Under the pieces are notes generated by a model that was given only the letters and a program-made list of their open reading frames with translations, did not search any database and was not told the origin of the DNA. 33,184 bases of DNA from Ferruginibacter sp. Its GTDB lineage: Bacteria > Bacteroidota > Bacteroidia > Chitinophagales > Chitinophagaceae. The stretch covers positions 1 through 33,184 of the forward strand of contig JANXXM010000119.1 of the NCBI GenBank assembly GCA_025350645.1. Direction: 5' to 3'. Shown here in pieces: positions 7,904-16,679 of this stretch (position 1 is the stretch's first letter; each line of letters begins with the position of its first letter). A program made the position numbers and the translations under genes.

Positions 7904-10246
7904 ATGAAAACAAATAAAAAAATAATAATGGAAAATTTAAAAAGAATTTCTTTAATGGTAGAATATGAGCAGCCATTGAAAGAAGAAATAGCGCTCAGAG
8001 GATTCTTGTTTCTCTGCAATGGTATTTTTTTACAAACCCAGGTGGTGAAAGAAAATATGCTCCAATTTGATTTTAGTGATAATAATAAACCGGCAATAAA
8101 AAATGAAGACAGTTCTGTAATAACAGAAAATGAACCGGATATTATTACCTCAAAGCAATTGAGGATATTTATTGCACCAGCTACGGATAAAAGAATTTTA
8201 AACGTAACAACTATTGAAGAACTGGAAAATTTTAAATCTTATGAAGCTGTATTGAATACAGAACGGGAAGGTAATTTTTCTATTCTACCTATTCCAAATA
8301 TAGTTTCACAGTTCTGGCCATTTTGCCATTGCAGGGTTACGGGTAAAGTTTCTAAATGGAATCTTGTTGGTAACCATTGGCAAGATCAGGCGGTATGCAG
8401 GGCAAGGGTAAACATTTGTGAGGTAGATACAATACGGTACTGGATTTACAAGATTCCGGATTTTATAATTGCTAAAATTCCAAAGCTAATTTTAGATCCG
8501 AAAGAGATCATAAAATTACCAATCCCCATCCCCGACCCACCACCATTTTTAAGAAGAGGAACTATTGAACGAAATACCGGTACGTTAAATATTTTTAAAA
8601 CAGCCAATGCAGATGATGCTGTTATGGCGCACGCAGCTAAATTACCGGAAATAGGATTTGAGATAAGACAACATTTAGCTACAGGAAATATAAATCTGAT
8701 AAGAGAAGCTATCATAAATAACTATGCCATATTGCATCCCTGGTTTTGTTTGTGGCCATGGACCTGGCCATACTTTTATAGACTTACTACCTTAAAAGTA
8801 GTTTACACAGATGCTGCCGGCCGTTTTGATACACAAGTATCTTATAATTGTTTCGGAGACATGCCAGACATCTACATTTGGGTAGAATATTTAATAAACG
8901 GCACATGGGAAACAGTATACAGACCGGCTATACCTTGCGATACCCGATGGAACTATGCATGCGGCACAAACATACCGATACATATTACAGACCCACGTGT
9001 GCCGGTAAACTGTTGCTGCGATTGTCATTTACCCGGAGAACTGGTGTGGGTAAGGAGTGTAGGGCACACAAGTGTATCCCACATTAAACAGGAATCATTT
9101 TTAAAAGCACCTGTAAACCAAACCGTGATGTATGACAGGATAGGACTTACAGATGCAGGAGCCAGTAATGACCCATCGTACCTTCCTGTACTTAATGGCG
9201 ATTATATAAGACCATTTGGCGGCAGCCCAGTTTTAAATATGGGTTTTGGCAGTAGTCTTCCCAATACAAATACTTTTTATTACCGCTGGAGTTACCGGCA
9301 AAAAACCAATGCACAACTTGTAAATGTATCGGATAATTATAAGCCATTATTACCCATCTATGGCGAGGTAAACAAAGGTTATCAGTATGAATATGTGGAT
9401 ATAAACGGAGATACCCAATCTGCACCAAACTCTGTGCGGCTGGGGCCAAACCTTGTTGGAGGAAATGATAACCTGTACATCATTCCGCCAGAACGCCCCA
9501 ACATGGCGCCTTTTAATACACCAGAGGCAAGCCCGGACTGGCACGAACCCACTGATTTTATGAATAGCATCAGTTTTAATTCTGCCACTTTAAAAAACAC
9601 GGTTTTAAATACTGAGGGTAAAGATGGGTTATATGAATTTAAATTAGAATTATTTAACCAGGCAGGAAATTTAATAAGTGCCGTACCAAGAAATACTTTT
9701 AAAGTACCAAAATTTGGTGATGCATCTTTAAGTGAAAATGCACCGGACGCTTTACTCGAAAATGAAACAGCTTTTACTGCAAGTGCATTTAATATTTTAA
9801 TGAGAGTAGACAATGCAAAATGCGAAGGAGAAATTTACACGATTAAAGTGGATGGTAACCCCGCATCGCTCAATTGTTGTGGTTTTGCAGCGTATAAAAA
9901 GGGAAGTGTAGAATCAGACTTAGAGGTTACTTTTAAAGCCAGTCATGAAAACGATTTTGCTGTTTTTAATTTTGGTGTGGTAAAAGGAACTTGTGGCGAT
10001 GTACCTGTAGCCGACGCAAGTGCGATGGTTATAGAGAGTGATATTGTACATGGTTATGCACTCAGCGGCAGTATTTACGATAAACATTTTACACCGGCAG
10101 ATTTATTGGGAGATTGTTATGCTGCTGGCACAGGAAAAGCGGCATTTGCAGAAAGTTTGCATGTAGCTGCCATGGCTACAGATGGTTATAGCCGGCTTAG
10201 TGGCAACGATGCGGGAGGCATTGCAGCATTTGCATTAGAACCATAA
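7904..10246 (+). CDS. Unassigned large multi-domain protein with cysteine clusters (780 aa)
   Basis: I do not recognise a named family. The ATG at 7904 is used, but an internal ATG at 7928 (MENLKRISLMVEYEQ) is an equally good start. A segment starting C141-H-C143 (CHCRVTGKVSKW) and continuing DQAVCRARVNICEVDTIRYW resembles a transthyretin-like or carboxypeptidase-regulatory beta-sandwich. A proline-rich stretch follows (IPIPDPPPF), then a striking tryptophan-rich patch at 278-293 (HPWFCLWPWTWPYFYR). A cluster C370-C371-C372-x-C374-H375 (NCCCDCHLPGE) and C658-C659 occur later. The rest is beta-rich with no signal peptide or membrane segment. It probably works with the 437-aa protein upstream. 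It could be structural or adhesive; the sequence does not decide. Confidence 0.85.
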   Translation: MKTNKKIIMENLKRISLMVEYEQPLKEEIALRGFLFLCNGIFLQTQVVKENMLQFDFSDNNKPAIKNEDSSVITENEPDIITSKQLRIFIAPATDKRILNVTTIEELENFKSYEAVLNTEREGNFSILPIPNIVSQFWPFCHCRVTGKVSKWNLVGNHWQDQAVCRARVNICEVDTIRYWIYKIPDFIIAKIPKLILDPKEIIKLPIPIPDPPPFLRRGTIERNTGTLNIFKTANADDAVMAHAAKLPEIGFEIRQHLATGNINLIREAIINNYAILHPWFCLWPWTWPYFYRLTTLKVVYTDAAGRFDTQVSYNCFGDMPDIYIWVEYLINGTWETVYRPAIPCDTRWNYACGTNIPIHITDPRVPVNCCCDCHLPGELVWVRSVGHTSVSHIKQESFLKAPVNQTVMYDRIGLTDAGASNDPSYLPVLNGDYIRPFGGSPVLNMGFGSSLPNTNTFYYRWSYRQKTNAQLVNVSDNYKPLLPIYGEVNKGYQYEYVDINGDTQSAPNSVRLGPNLVGGNDNLYIIPPERPNMAPFNTPEASPDWHEPTDFMNSISFNSATLKNTVLNTEGKDGLYEFKLELFNQAGNLISAVPRNTFKVPKFGDASLSENAPDALLENETAFTASAFNILMRVDNAKCEGEIYTIKVDGNPASLNCCGFAAYKKGSVESDLEVTFKASHENDFAVFNFGVVKGTCGDVPVADASAMVIESDIVHGYALSGSIYDKHFTPADLLGDCYAAGTGKAAFAESLHVAAMATDGYSRLSGNDAGGIAAFALEP

Positions 10247-10269
10247 AGAATATTTTAAAATAAAAATAA

Positions 10270-10581
10270 ATGAGTGCATTCACTTTCATATTAATATCAT
10301 TAGCATGCTGGCGAATCACTCATTTATTTTCTAAAGAAGATGGCCCTTTTGACATTATTTTTATACTAAGAAGAAAAGCTGGCGCAGGTTTTTTTGGAAG
10401 CCTGCTGGATTGCTTTTATTGTGTGAGCGTATGGGCTGCTCTGCCTTTTGGTATATGGCAGGGAGAAAGTTATTGGCAAAAATTATTATACTGGGTAGCC
10501 ATATCTGGTGCTGCGTGTTTATTAGAACAGGCAACAACTAAATATAAAAATGAAGATCCCCCCTTTTATAAAGAAGATTAA
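10270..10581 (+). CDS. DUF1360-like small membrane protein (103 aa)
   Basis: The N-terminal pattern CWRITHLFSKEDGPFDIIF, followed by a glycine-rich turn and LLDCFYCVSVWAA, fits the DUF1360 family as I remember it (a W-R-x-T start, an E-D-G-P motif, then a C-x2-C motif leading into a W-rich helix). Two or three hydrophobic helices are visible (about 3-15, 45-62 and 68-86), so it is probably an inner-membrane protein. The C-terminus is charged. Its function is unknown. It lies 23 bases after the 780-aa gene and 11 before the 86-aa gene, and may be the membrane anchor of the cluster. Confidence 0.8.
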   Translation: MSAFTFILISLACWRITHLFSKEDGPFDIIFILRRKAGAGFFGSLLDCFYCVSVWAALPFGIWQGESYWQKLLYWVAISGAACLLEQATTKYKNEDPPFYKED

Positions 10582-10592
10582 ATATAAAATTT

Positions 10593-10853
10593 ATGTGCAA
10601 TTGTGGTAATAAAAGAACCGGCTTTGCAATGCAGCAAAACTACGGGCTTGCAGATACTGTTGCAATAAATGCTTCTCCAAAAAAAATGTGGGCAGATGTG
10701 TCATTTATTTACACTGGAAAAACTGCTTTAACCGTAAGGGGAAATATAACGGGAAAAACATATCGTTTTGAGATGCAGGACAGCAGGCAGTTGGTAGATT
10801 ACAGAGATGCCTCCGCCTTAATGAAAATCATTGTACTTAGGAAAATAGTTTAA
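10593..10853 (+). CDS. Small hypothetical protein with N-terminal CNCG motif (86 aa)
   Basis: The product begins MCNCGNKRTGFAMQQ, placing two cysteines at residues 2 and 4. The remainder (VSFIYTGKTALTVRGNITGKTYRFEM, then DSRQLVDYRDASALMKI) reads as a small beta-barrel-like domain, comparable to a Tudor or SH3-like fold. No signal peptide or membrane segment is present. It is the last gene of the four-gene run. I do not recognise a named family. A role as a small adaptor or structural subunit is possible but is only inference. Confidence 0.75.
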   Translation: MCNCGNKRTGFAMQQNYGLADTVAINASPKKMWADVSFIYTGKTALTVRGNITGKTYRFEMQDSRQLVDYRDASALMKIIVLRKIV

Positions 10854-11062
10854 TTGTGGAATTTATAAACAGGTGGGTAAAAAAATCGCCTAAGTTTACC
10901 AATTAAAAATAGATGCAGGTAACTTCTGTTTTAAATCAGGTACTTATACTGTAAAAAAAACAATAAATAACCCGGCAGGAAAGTTGCAATAAATTTAAAA
11001 AGAAAAATTCTTGTTATAATTAAACGATCATGAGTTTTTATGGTCGAAACAAAAAAAGAATT
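10854..11062. other. Intergenic stretch after the four-gene cluster
   Basis: No convincing terminator follows the stop at 10853 and no larger reading frame is seen. The stretch leads to a small open frame at 11063. Confidence 0.4.
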
Positions 11063-11155
11063 ATGAAAAACTTTATCTTTTCCCTTTTTGCGCTTGTAGG
11101 TTTAATGATAATAGCATTATATCTTTTATTTTCGAAATCTTCATCTGCCAAATAG
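11063..11155 (+). CDS. Possible 30-aa single-span membrane peptide
   Basis: ATG at 11063 opens a 30-codon frame ending in TAG at 11153-11155. The product begins MKNFIFSLFALVGLMIIALY and continues LLFSKSSSAK: one hydrophobic helix with a short polar tail. An A-rich, AAGAA-containing leader precedes it. A hairpin at 11199-11219 and a hairpin with a T-tract at 11223-11247 follow, as expected for a short independent transcript. It has no recognised family. It may be a small membrane regulator or peptide, or an accidental frame in a small RNA. Confidence 0.4.
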   Translation: MKNFIFSLFALVGLMIIALYLLFSKSSSAK

Positions 11156-11198
11156 TTAACTTTAGTAACATCGTATTTCTTCAGAAATATTTATAGCC

Positions 11199-11219
11199 CT
11201 GTACATTTTATTTGTACAG
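11199..11219 (+). repeat. Hairpin between the small ORF and the asparaginase gene
   Basis: CTGTACA (11199-11205) pairs perfectly with TGTACAG (11213-11219) around a 7-base loop. It lies three bases before a second, terminator-like hairpin. Confidence 0.6.
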
Positions 11220-11222
11220 CAT

Positions 11223-11247
11223 ATAGAGTATTCTACTCTATTTTTTA
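11223..11247 (+). terminator. Intrinsic terminator upstream of the asparaginase gene
   Basis: ATAGAGTA (11223-11230) pairs with TACTCTAT (11234-11241) across a 3-base loop and runs into a stretch of T residues. It would end transcription coming from the small ORF or from the four-gene cluster. Confidence 0.65.
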
Positions 11248-11280
11248 TATTTAATCTTACCCTTTACCCTTTTATTTAGA

Positions 11281-11288
11281 TACTTTTG
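11281..11288 (+). promoter_or_regulatory. Candidate -7 element of the asparaginase/ispD operon
   Basis: TACTTTTG matches TAnnTTTG. The start codon lies 25 bases beyond it. A Shine-Dalgarno-like AAGAGG at 11301-11306, 7 bases before the ATG, is notable because many Bacteroidota genes lack one. No clear -33 element is seen. Confidence 0.55.
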
Positions 11289-11313
11289 AATTCTAAAAAA
11301 AAGAGGAAAAAAT

Positions 11314-12264
11314 ATGCAACCATTTTCTATAGTTATACACGGCGGTGCCGGTACTATTTTAAAAGAAGATATGACTCCTGATCTTGAAAAAGCTTACCAG
11401 CAGGCTCTGGATGAAGCTCTGGAAGCGGGTTATGGCGTTTTAGAACAAGGCGGGTGCGCTGTAAATGCAGTAAAGGCAGCCATTGTAGTGCTGGAAGATA
11501 ATTTACTTTTTAATGCAGGAAGAGGATCAGTATTTACAAAAAAAGGGGTGCAGGAAATGGATGCTGCTATAATGGATGGTAAAAACAGAGAAGCAGGGGC
11601 TGTTGCAGCCGTTAGAAATGTAAGAAACCCCATAGAACTTGCTGCTGAAGTAATGCACAACAGTAATCATGTTTTCTTAAGCGGAAAAGGTGCAAATGAT
11701 TTTGCCATAAAACAGGGAATAAAATTAGAGCCCGATGAATTTTTCTTTTCTCAGTTTAGGTATGATCAGTGGAAAGCTATGCGGGATAGTGATAATTATT
11801 CGCTGGACCATACACACCAGGGACTGGAAGAATTAATGAAAGATAAAAAATTTGGAACTGTAGGCTGTGCGGCTTGCGATATGGAAGGAAACATTGCCGC
11901 AGGTACCAGTACTGGCGGAATGACCAATAAAAAATATGGGAGAATAGGTGACAGCCCAATTTTAGGTGCAGGTACTTACGCACACAATACCACTTGCGCT
12001 ATAAGCTGTACGGGCCATGGCGAACCTTTTATAAAAGCAGTAGCAGCGTACGATGTAGCAGCACACATGGAGTATAAAGGAATGAGCCTGCACGACGCAA
12101 TGCACGAAGTAGTACATACAAAATTAATAGAACTTAACGGCGAGGGAGGAATGATTGGCGTAGATGCAAAAGGAAATGTAGCAATGATGTTTAATAGCGC
12201 AGGTATGTACCGGGCTATGAAAAACAGCAGCGGAGAAAAGTTTATAGGTATTTACAGAGACTAA
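11314..12264 (+). CDS. Isoaspartyl peptidase/L-asparaginase (Ntn hydrolase)
   Basis: The 316-aa protein begins MQPFSIVIHGGAGTI, typical of plant-type asparaginases such as IaaA/EcAIII. The autocleavage site is FG-T182 (KKFGTVGCAACD): the new N-terminal threonine T182 is the nucleophile, and the substrate-binding GTSTGG follows. Further matches are NAGRGSVFT and CTGHGEPFIK. The precursor splits into alpha and beta chains and removes beta-aspartyl linkages or hydrolyses asparagine. There is no signal peptide, so it is cytoplasmic. It has its own promoter and SD-like site, and ispD follows after 30 bases, perhaps in the same transcript. Confidence 0.95.
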   Translation: MQPFSIVIHGGAGTILKEDMTPDLEKAYQQALDEALEAGYGVLEQGGCAVNAVKAAIVVLEDNLLFNAGRGSVFTKKGVQEMDAAIMDGKNREAGAVAAVRNVRNPIELAAEVMHNSNHVFLSGKGANDFAIKQGIKLEPDEFFFSQFRYDQWKAMRDSDNYSLDHTHQGLEELMKDKKFGTVGCAACDMEGNIAAGTSTGGMTNKKYGRIGDSPILGAGTYAHNTTCAISCTGHGEPFIKAVAAYDVAAHMEYKGMSLHDAMHEVVHTKLIELNGEGGMIGVDAKGNVAMMFNSAGMYRAMKNSSGEKFIGIYRD

Positions 12265-12294
12265 CAAATACAACCCACCAACTATAAAATAATA

Positions 12295-12972
12295 ATGAAT
12301 AAATATGCAGTAATAGTGGCCGGAGGTACTGGCACAAGAATGAAAACAACAATACCAAAACAGTTTTTAATATTAAAAGGCAAGCCAGTATTATATTACA
12401 GCATACATACTTTTTTACAGGCTTACGATGATTGCAAAATAATATTAGTTTTACCAGAAAATCATATTGCAGCTGGGCAGGAAATAATAGATGCATTTTT
12501 TGATTACAACAAAATACAAATTGTGATGGGTGGCCGTACGAGATTTCACTCTGTGCAAAACGGACTTGCTTTAATAACAGATGAAGACAGTATAATTTTT
12601 GTGCATGATGCTGTAAGGGCTTTGGTGAGTGTTGCATTAATTTTACGATGCTATGCAAGTGCTTTAGAAACTGGTTCTGCTATACCAACTATTGCTTGCA
12701 ATGATAGTGTACGAATTATTACAGACGATGGAAATGAAGCGGTAGATCGAAATAATTTTGTACTTGTACAAACGCCACAAGCATTTCATGGAAAAATATT
12801 GATACCAGCTTTTCATATAGACTACAAAAATAAGTTTACTGATGAAGCAAGTGTGGTAGAGGCTTTTGGTTTAAAAATATCATTGGTAGAAGGCGAGGAT
12901 CAAAATATAAAAATTACAAAACCTACTGATTTAGTTTTAGCAGAAGCGATGCTTGTTGCCAACGATAATTAA
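12295..12972 (+). CDS. ispD: 2-C-methyl-D-erythritol 4-phosphate cytidylyltransferase IspD
   Basis: The 225-aa product has the nucleotidyltransferase opening VAGGTGTRM followed by IPKQF, the VHDAVRALVS motif (usually VHDAxRPxV), and TPQAF plus TDEASVVEAFG near the C-terminus, as in IspD. The enzyme joins CTP to methylerythritol phosphate in the non-mevalonate isoprenoid pathway in the cytoplasm. Length is normal. The VHDAVRALVS motif differs a little from the common form (A-L replaces R-P), which is worth noting but leaves the fold intact. The stop codon directly abuts that of the convergent gene, with no base between them. Confidence 0.94.
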   Translation: MNKYAVIVAGGTGTRMKTTIPKQFLILKGKPVLYYSIHTFLQAYDDCKIILVLPENHIAAGQEIIDAFFDYNKIQIVMGGRTRFHSVQNGLALITDEDSIIFVHDAVRALVSVALILRCYASALETGSAIPTIACNDSVRIITDDGNEAVDRNNFVLVQTPQAFHGKILIPAFHIDYKNKFTDEASVVEAFGLKISLVEGEDQNIKITKPTDLVLAEAMLVANDN

Positions 12973-13893
12973 TTATTTTTTAAATAATTTTACTAGCCAA
13001 GGCAAATTATTAAATTTTACAGCTTCATATTTTTCATTTACGGGGTTCATAGATTTATAAAAACTAGCTATTCCATTTATATCAGAACCTTCAAAATCTA
13101 ATATTAAATCTTGTCCAGAAAACTCTTCTATAATTTTATTAAATAAAAAATGATTGGCACCTATTTTTTTTCCTATTTGTGTAACTAATGGTGCAATATT
13201 ATAAAGTCTTTTTTTATCTTTCAATAGAATAACTGCAGCACATATTTTTCCATGGAAAGTTATTTTTCTTAAAACTAAATTATTGTCATTAAACAAAATT
13301 TTACAGTTCATTTTTAATCTCATATAATCACTATCCTTTAAAAATTTCAATCTATCATTATATAAATTCTTATATAAATCTATTAACTCTTCTGCAGATT
13401 CTACATTTTCATACAAAATGAAATACTTATTTGATTTAACTAAATTCCTTTTAAAATTATTATTAAATTTTGCATAAATACTTTCATAGCTATTATTTAG
13501 TGAAAGTATATAATTATTTTTTTCTGTAAAATTTATATCAATTACATCGCTGCATTTATTTGCATAATTAAGATTTATTTCTAAAAATTTGAAATGTTTT
13601 GCTGCTTCTTGTAAAAAAGATTTAACTATCTCCTCGCCTATTGCATTTACAGAAAAAATACCTGCTTGTTGTAAAAATGCAGGTTGATATAAATATGCTA
13701 TTCCATATTTTTTTCTTTTTATAAGGGGCATTATAACCTCGTAATTGCCGACTACCAGCGCATCCCAATTATTATTTGTGCAATTATTTAAATAAAAAGC
13801 ATGTACATAAATTAATGAATTGTGCGCATTAGTTATACAATTATTCCATTTATTTTCATCAATATCTTTATGTGAAATATATTGTATTTCCAT
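12973..13893 (-). CDS. FemAB/GNAT-like acyltransferase, very AT-rich
   Basis: The 306-aa protein looks like two GNAT-type halves as in FemAB-like transferases (recalled resemblance): an N-terminal VHAFYLNN and YLYQPAFLQQ segment, and a C-terminal IYAKFNNNFKRNLVKS, LYKNLYNDRL, and GANHFLFNKIIEEFSGQ then LDFEGSDINGIASFYKSMN. Such enzymes move acyl or aminoacyl groups; the acceptor here is unknown, possibly a cell-envelope glycan. The gene is unusually AT-rich: sampled rows at 13321 and 13501 have only 10 and 11 G/C in 60. It is the last gene of the envelope operon, 3 bases after the M1 peptidase gene. The odd base composition suggests later acquisition or relaxed selection. Confidence 0.75.
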   Translation of the reverse strand: MEIQYISHKDIDENKWNNCITNAHNSLIYVHAFYLNNCTNNNWDALVVGNYEVIMPLIKRKKYGIAYLYQPAFLQQAGIFSVNAIGEEIVKSFLQEAAKHFKFLEINLNYANKCSDVIDINFTEKNNYILSLNNSYESIYAKFNNNFKRNLVKSNKYFILYENVESAEELIDLYKNLYNDRLKFLKDSDYMRLKMNCKILFNDNNLVLRKITFHGKICAAVILLKDKKRLYNIAPLVTQIGKKIGANHFLFNKIIEEFSGQDLILDFEGSDINGIASFYKSMNPVNEKYEAVKFNNLPWLVKLFKK

Positions 13894-13896
13894 AGC

Positions 13897-16650
13897 TTAA
13901 AAATTTATAGCAGGAAATAAAGTAGCTGCACGAATGTTTTGCAGATCTATGCTAAAGGAAATATTTTTTACAAATCTTTTTTCAATAATAGTACTCTTAA
14001 AATAATCGCTGTACACTTTACTATACAAAATGGGCACATAAATATTAACTACATTTTTAAATAACGAAACCTGTAGTCCTGCATCATATAAAAATCTTCC
14101 GGTATTATTTCCCTTTTCCCATGCTTCTGCATAAGTGCCAATATCTGCAAATAATTTTATAGGGAGTTTGAAAGGGAGTACAGAGAGCGGATTTATTTTA
14201 TCGGGAATAGAGGAGGTAAAATTTACTGCGCTCAGCCAATTATCGGTTTTGCCTGTTTTACTGCTTAGCAAATCTGTACGTACTTTAAAAAATCCATCCC
14301 GGTTCATAATTTGCTGACTGGAGGCTCCCTCAAATTCATTTCTGCCAATAAAATAATTACTATAATTATAATCTTCATATCCCTTTGGGCCGGATAAGTT
14401 TAAATGATAACGATCTGTTTTAAACTGGTTAAAAAATGTTTTGTCTTTCGTATAAAAAAACTTTCCGGCAAATAACCGCACATTTAACCCGCCGCCTTGC
14501 GGATAATTAAAATAATAGTTTCCTGTAAAAGCAGTTCTTACAAAACCATCACCCTGCTCTGCCTGCAGGGTGGCATTGTAAGGATACAAAATTCTTTTAT
14601 TTTCCAATAAAAATTGTAGCTGGTTTATGTATCGTTTTGCTTTAGGGTAAGCAATCGTTTCTTTGCCGGTAACAATATCTTTACTAAAAGATATTTCTGT
14701 CTCACTTATTAAAAATGTTTTAAATAACACGGATACACTAGTTGTAGAACGTGCATCTTTTTCGCCAAAAAAATATTGAAGAGAGGGAACAATTTTACTA
14801 AACTGAAGTGGATTTTTTATATCTGTAGAATCCTTAAATGAACCACCCGTAAACCTAGATACAGCAACACCAAACTTTAGTTTAGCCCCAGTATTGCCAG
14901 TATATTTAGTATACGAAAAGCCGCCAATACCATTTATTTTTTTGGTACCTGTGGCATACAAAGGTGCTGCGAAAAATTGAAAATTTGATGGCGGCAAATT
15001 ATAATTATGAACGACTGCACCGAGCATTATCTTATCATAAAAATTTATCCCAGCCGCAGGCGCTACTGAAATATAATGATACTTTTCTGTTTGTTTCAGG
15101 TTAAAAAATGAAGTGAGTTTTATTTCTTTCTTTAACTGTTTTAACAGCGGGCCTTTCCTGTTTTGCAATTCAAAGAGAGCGTCCATATTTTTGCCACTTA
15201 CTTGCTCTGCCACCGCTTTAAAATCTTCCGGGTAGGGATGCTTAAATTTCCAGCGTTCATAATAGGCGTGCATTACGTTATCAAACATTGCTGTTCCCAA
15301 TTCATTCTCTAAAAGCTTCATCCACTCTGCGGCTTTTTCGTAGGCTATCAATCCATAATTAAGCTCCGAAAATTTTTCTGAGGTAGTGTTTAAAGGTTGA
15401 TCTTTTTTTAATTTAACAACTGTTTGCAAAGCAAATTCCTGTGGGTAAACCGGAAATCTTTTATGAAGAAAATTATTTTTGGGAACAAATATATTGCCTT
15501 GCTTTGCATCATAAAATGTTTTTGCATAACGCCGGTCGTAGTAAGTGTTCATGCCTTCATCCATCCACGGAAAACTTCTTTCATTTGTAGCCAGTATCCC
15601 GTAAAACCAATTGTGCCCTACCTCATGCTCTATAACCCTTTGCAGCCCTGCAGCTAAGCCTCCTGCATCTACCAGCGTTATCATGGGATACTCCATACCG
15701 CCGCTTGCGGGAGCAGCATTTTCTACCACACTTACCGCATCGTAAGGGTAATTGCCTACCCAGCTACTCCTGGTTCTTAATGTATTTTTTATGTAGGCGA
15801 GGCTATTTTTCCAGATATCAGTTTTACTATCTAAATAGTAAACAGTTACTTTAATTATTTTGTTATCCAACTGCAGGGTATCGTCTTTTACTAAAAAATT
15901 TTTATCTGCAAACCATGCAAAGTCATGCACTTTATCCTGTACAAAATGCACCGTTTTATTTGCTGCATCTGTGGTTTCATTTATAAGATTACCAGTAGCG
16001 GCAATTATATATTTTGAAGGTAATGTTATTTCCACATCAAAGTTTCCAAAGTCACTATAAAATTCTCCCTGTTCCAGGTAAGGCATTTCGTGCCAGCCAT
16101 TTTTATCATACACTGCAGGCTTCGGATACCATTGCGTAATTTGATAAGACTGATTTATATGCCCGCCCCTAGAAAAATTATAAGGTAATTTTTCGTGAAA
16201 AGCTGTTTCAATTTTTGCTTTTTTACCTGGTGCAAGTGGTACGGGTAAAATTAATTTTACAATATCCTGGTGTTTGGGATGATCTTGCATAAGCGCACTC
16301 TGCTTATCTACTTTAAAGGATAGCTGGTTAATATACCCTCTCTGATTTTCCTTTGCAAAATAAAAATCTGTATTGCCCAGTTGAAGCAACTGATCGCTAA
16401 ATGCGGTACGGTCATTTTTATATGCGTTAGGCCATAAATGCATCCATATAAAATGAAGAGTATCGGGGGAATTGTTGTAATAATCAAGCACTTCATAACC
16501 GGTAAGCGTATGGTCATTATCATTAAGTGAAACAGTTATTTTAAAATCTGTTTTTTGCTGCCAGTAGGTTTGCTGGCAAAAAGATTTTACAGAAAAAATG
16601 CACACTACAATAATCAGCAATATTTTTTTCACCCGTTTGTATTTGTTCAA
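13897..16650 (-). CDS. M1-family metallopeptidase with barrel-like C-terminal half
   Basis: The 917-aa protein starts with a signal peptide (about 1-25, ending SFCQ). The gluzincin site is H342-E343-V-G-H346 with E365 (WMDEG) 19 residues on, which fits M1 peptidases, and GGMEYP (about 315) stands for the usual GxMEN. This half (about 30-520) is an aminopeptidase-like domain for hydrolysis of peptides. From about 550 to the end the protein is beta-rich, with alternating aromatic strands (FQFFAAPLYATGTKKING, YFNYPQGGGLNVRLFAGKFF) and a terminal phenylalanine (AINF), as in outer-membrane barrels. It may therefore be anchored in the outer membrane with the peptidase domain on one side. It follows the sugar transferase gene by 29 bases. 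Confidence 0.88.
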   Translation of the reverse strand: MNKYKRVKKILLIIVVCIFSVKSFCQQTYWQQKTDFKITVSLNDNDHTLTGYEVLDYYNNSPDTLHFIWMHLWPNAYKNDRTAFSDQLLQLGNTDFYFAKENQRGYINQLSFKVDKQSALMQDHPKHQDIVKLILPVPLAPGKKAKIETAFHEKLPYNFSRGGHINQSYQITQWYPKPAVYDKNGWHEMPYLEQGEFYSDFGNFDVEITLPSKYIIAATGNLINETTDAANKTVHFVQDKVHDFAWFADKNFLVKDDTLQLDNKIIKVTVYYLDSKTDIWKNSLAYIKNTLRTRSSWVGNYPYDAVSVVENAAPASGGMEYPMITLVDAGGLAAGLQRVIEHEVGHNWFYGILATNERSFPWMDEGMNTYYDRRYAKTFYDAKQGNIFVPKNNFLHKRFPVYPQEFALQTVVKLKKDQPLNTTSEKFSELNYGLIAYEKAAEWMKLLENELGTAMFDNVMHAYYERWKFKHPYPEDFKAVAEQVSGKNMDALFELQNRKGPLLKQLKKEIKLTSFFNLKQTEKYHYISVAPAAGINFYDKIMLGAVVHNYNLPPSNFQFFAAPLYATGTKKINGIGGFSYTKYTGNTGAKLKFGVAVSRFTGGSFKDSTDIKNPLQFSKIVPSLQYFFGEKDARSTTSVSVLFKTFLISETEISFSKDIVTGKETIAYPKAKRYINQLQFLLENKRILYPYNATLQAEQGDGFVRTAFTGNYYFNYPQGGGLNVRLFAGKFFYTKDKTFFNQFKTDRYHLNLSGPKGYEDYNYSNYFIGRNEFEGASSQQIMNRDGFFKVRTDLLSSKTGKTDNWLSAVNFTSSIPDKINPLSVLPFKLPIKLFADIGTYAEAWEKGNNTGRFLYDAGLQVSLFKNVVNIYVPILYSKVYSDYFKSTIIEKRFVKNISFSIDLQNIRAATLFPAINF

Positions 16651-16679
16651 AAATAACGAATAAAAAATTTGAACTAAAA

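Noticed and set aside
7904-7927. Start choice at 7904 as certain
   Set aside because: ATG at 7928 is equally acceptable; no ribosome binding site separates the two, so the first is given by convention only.
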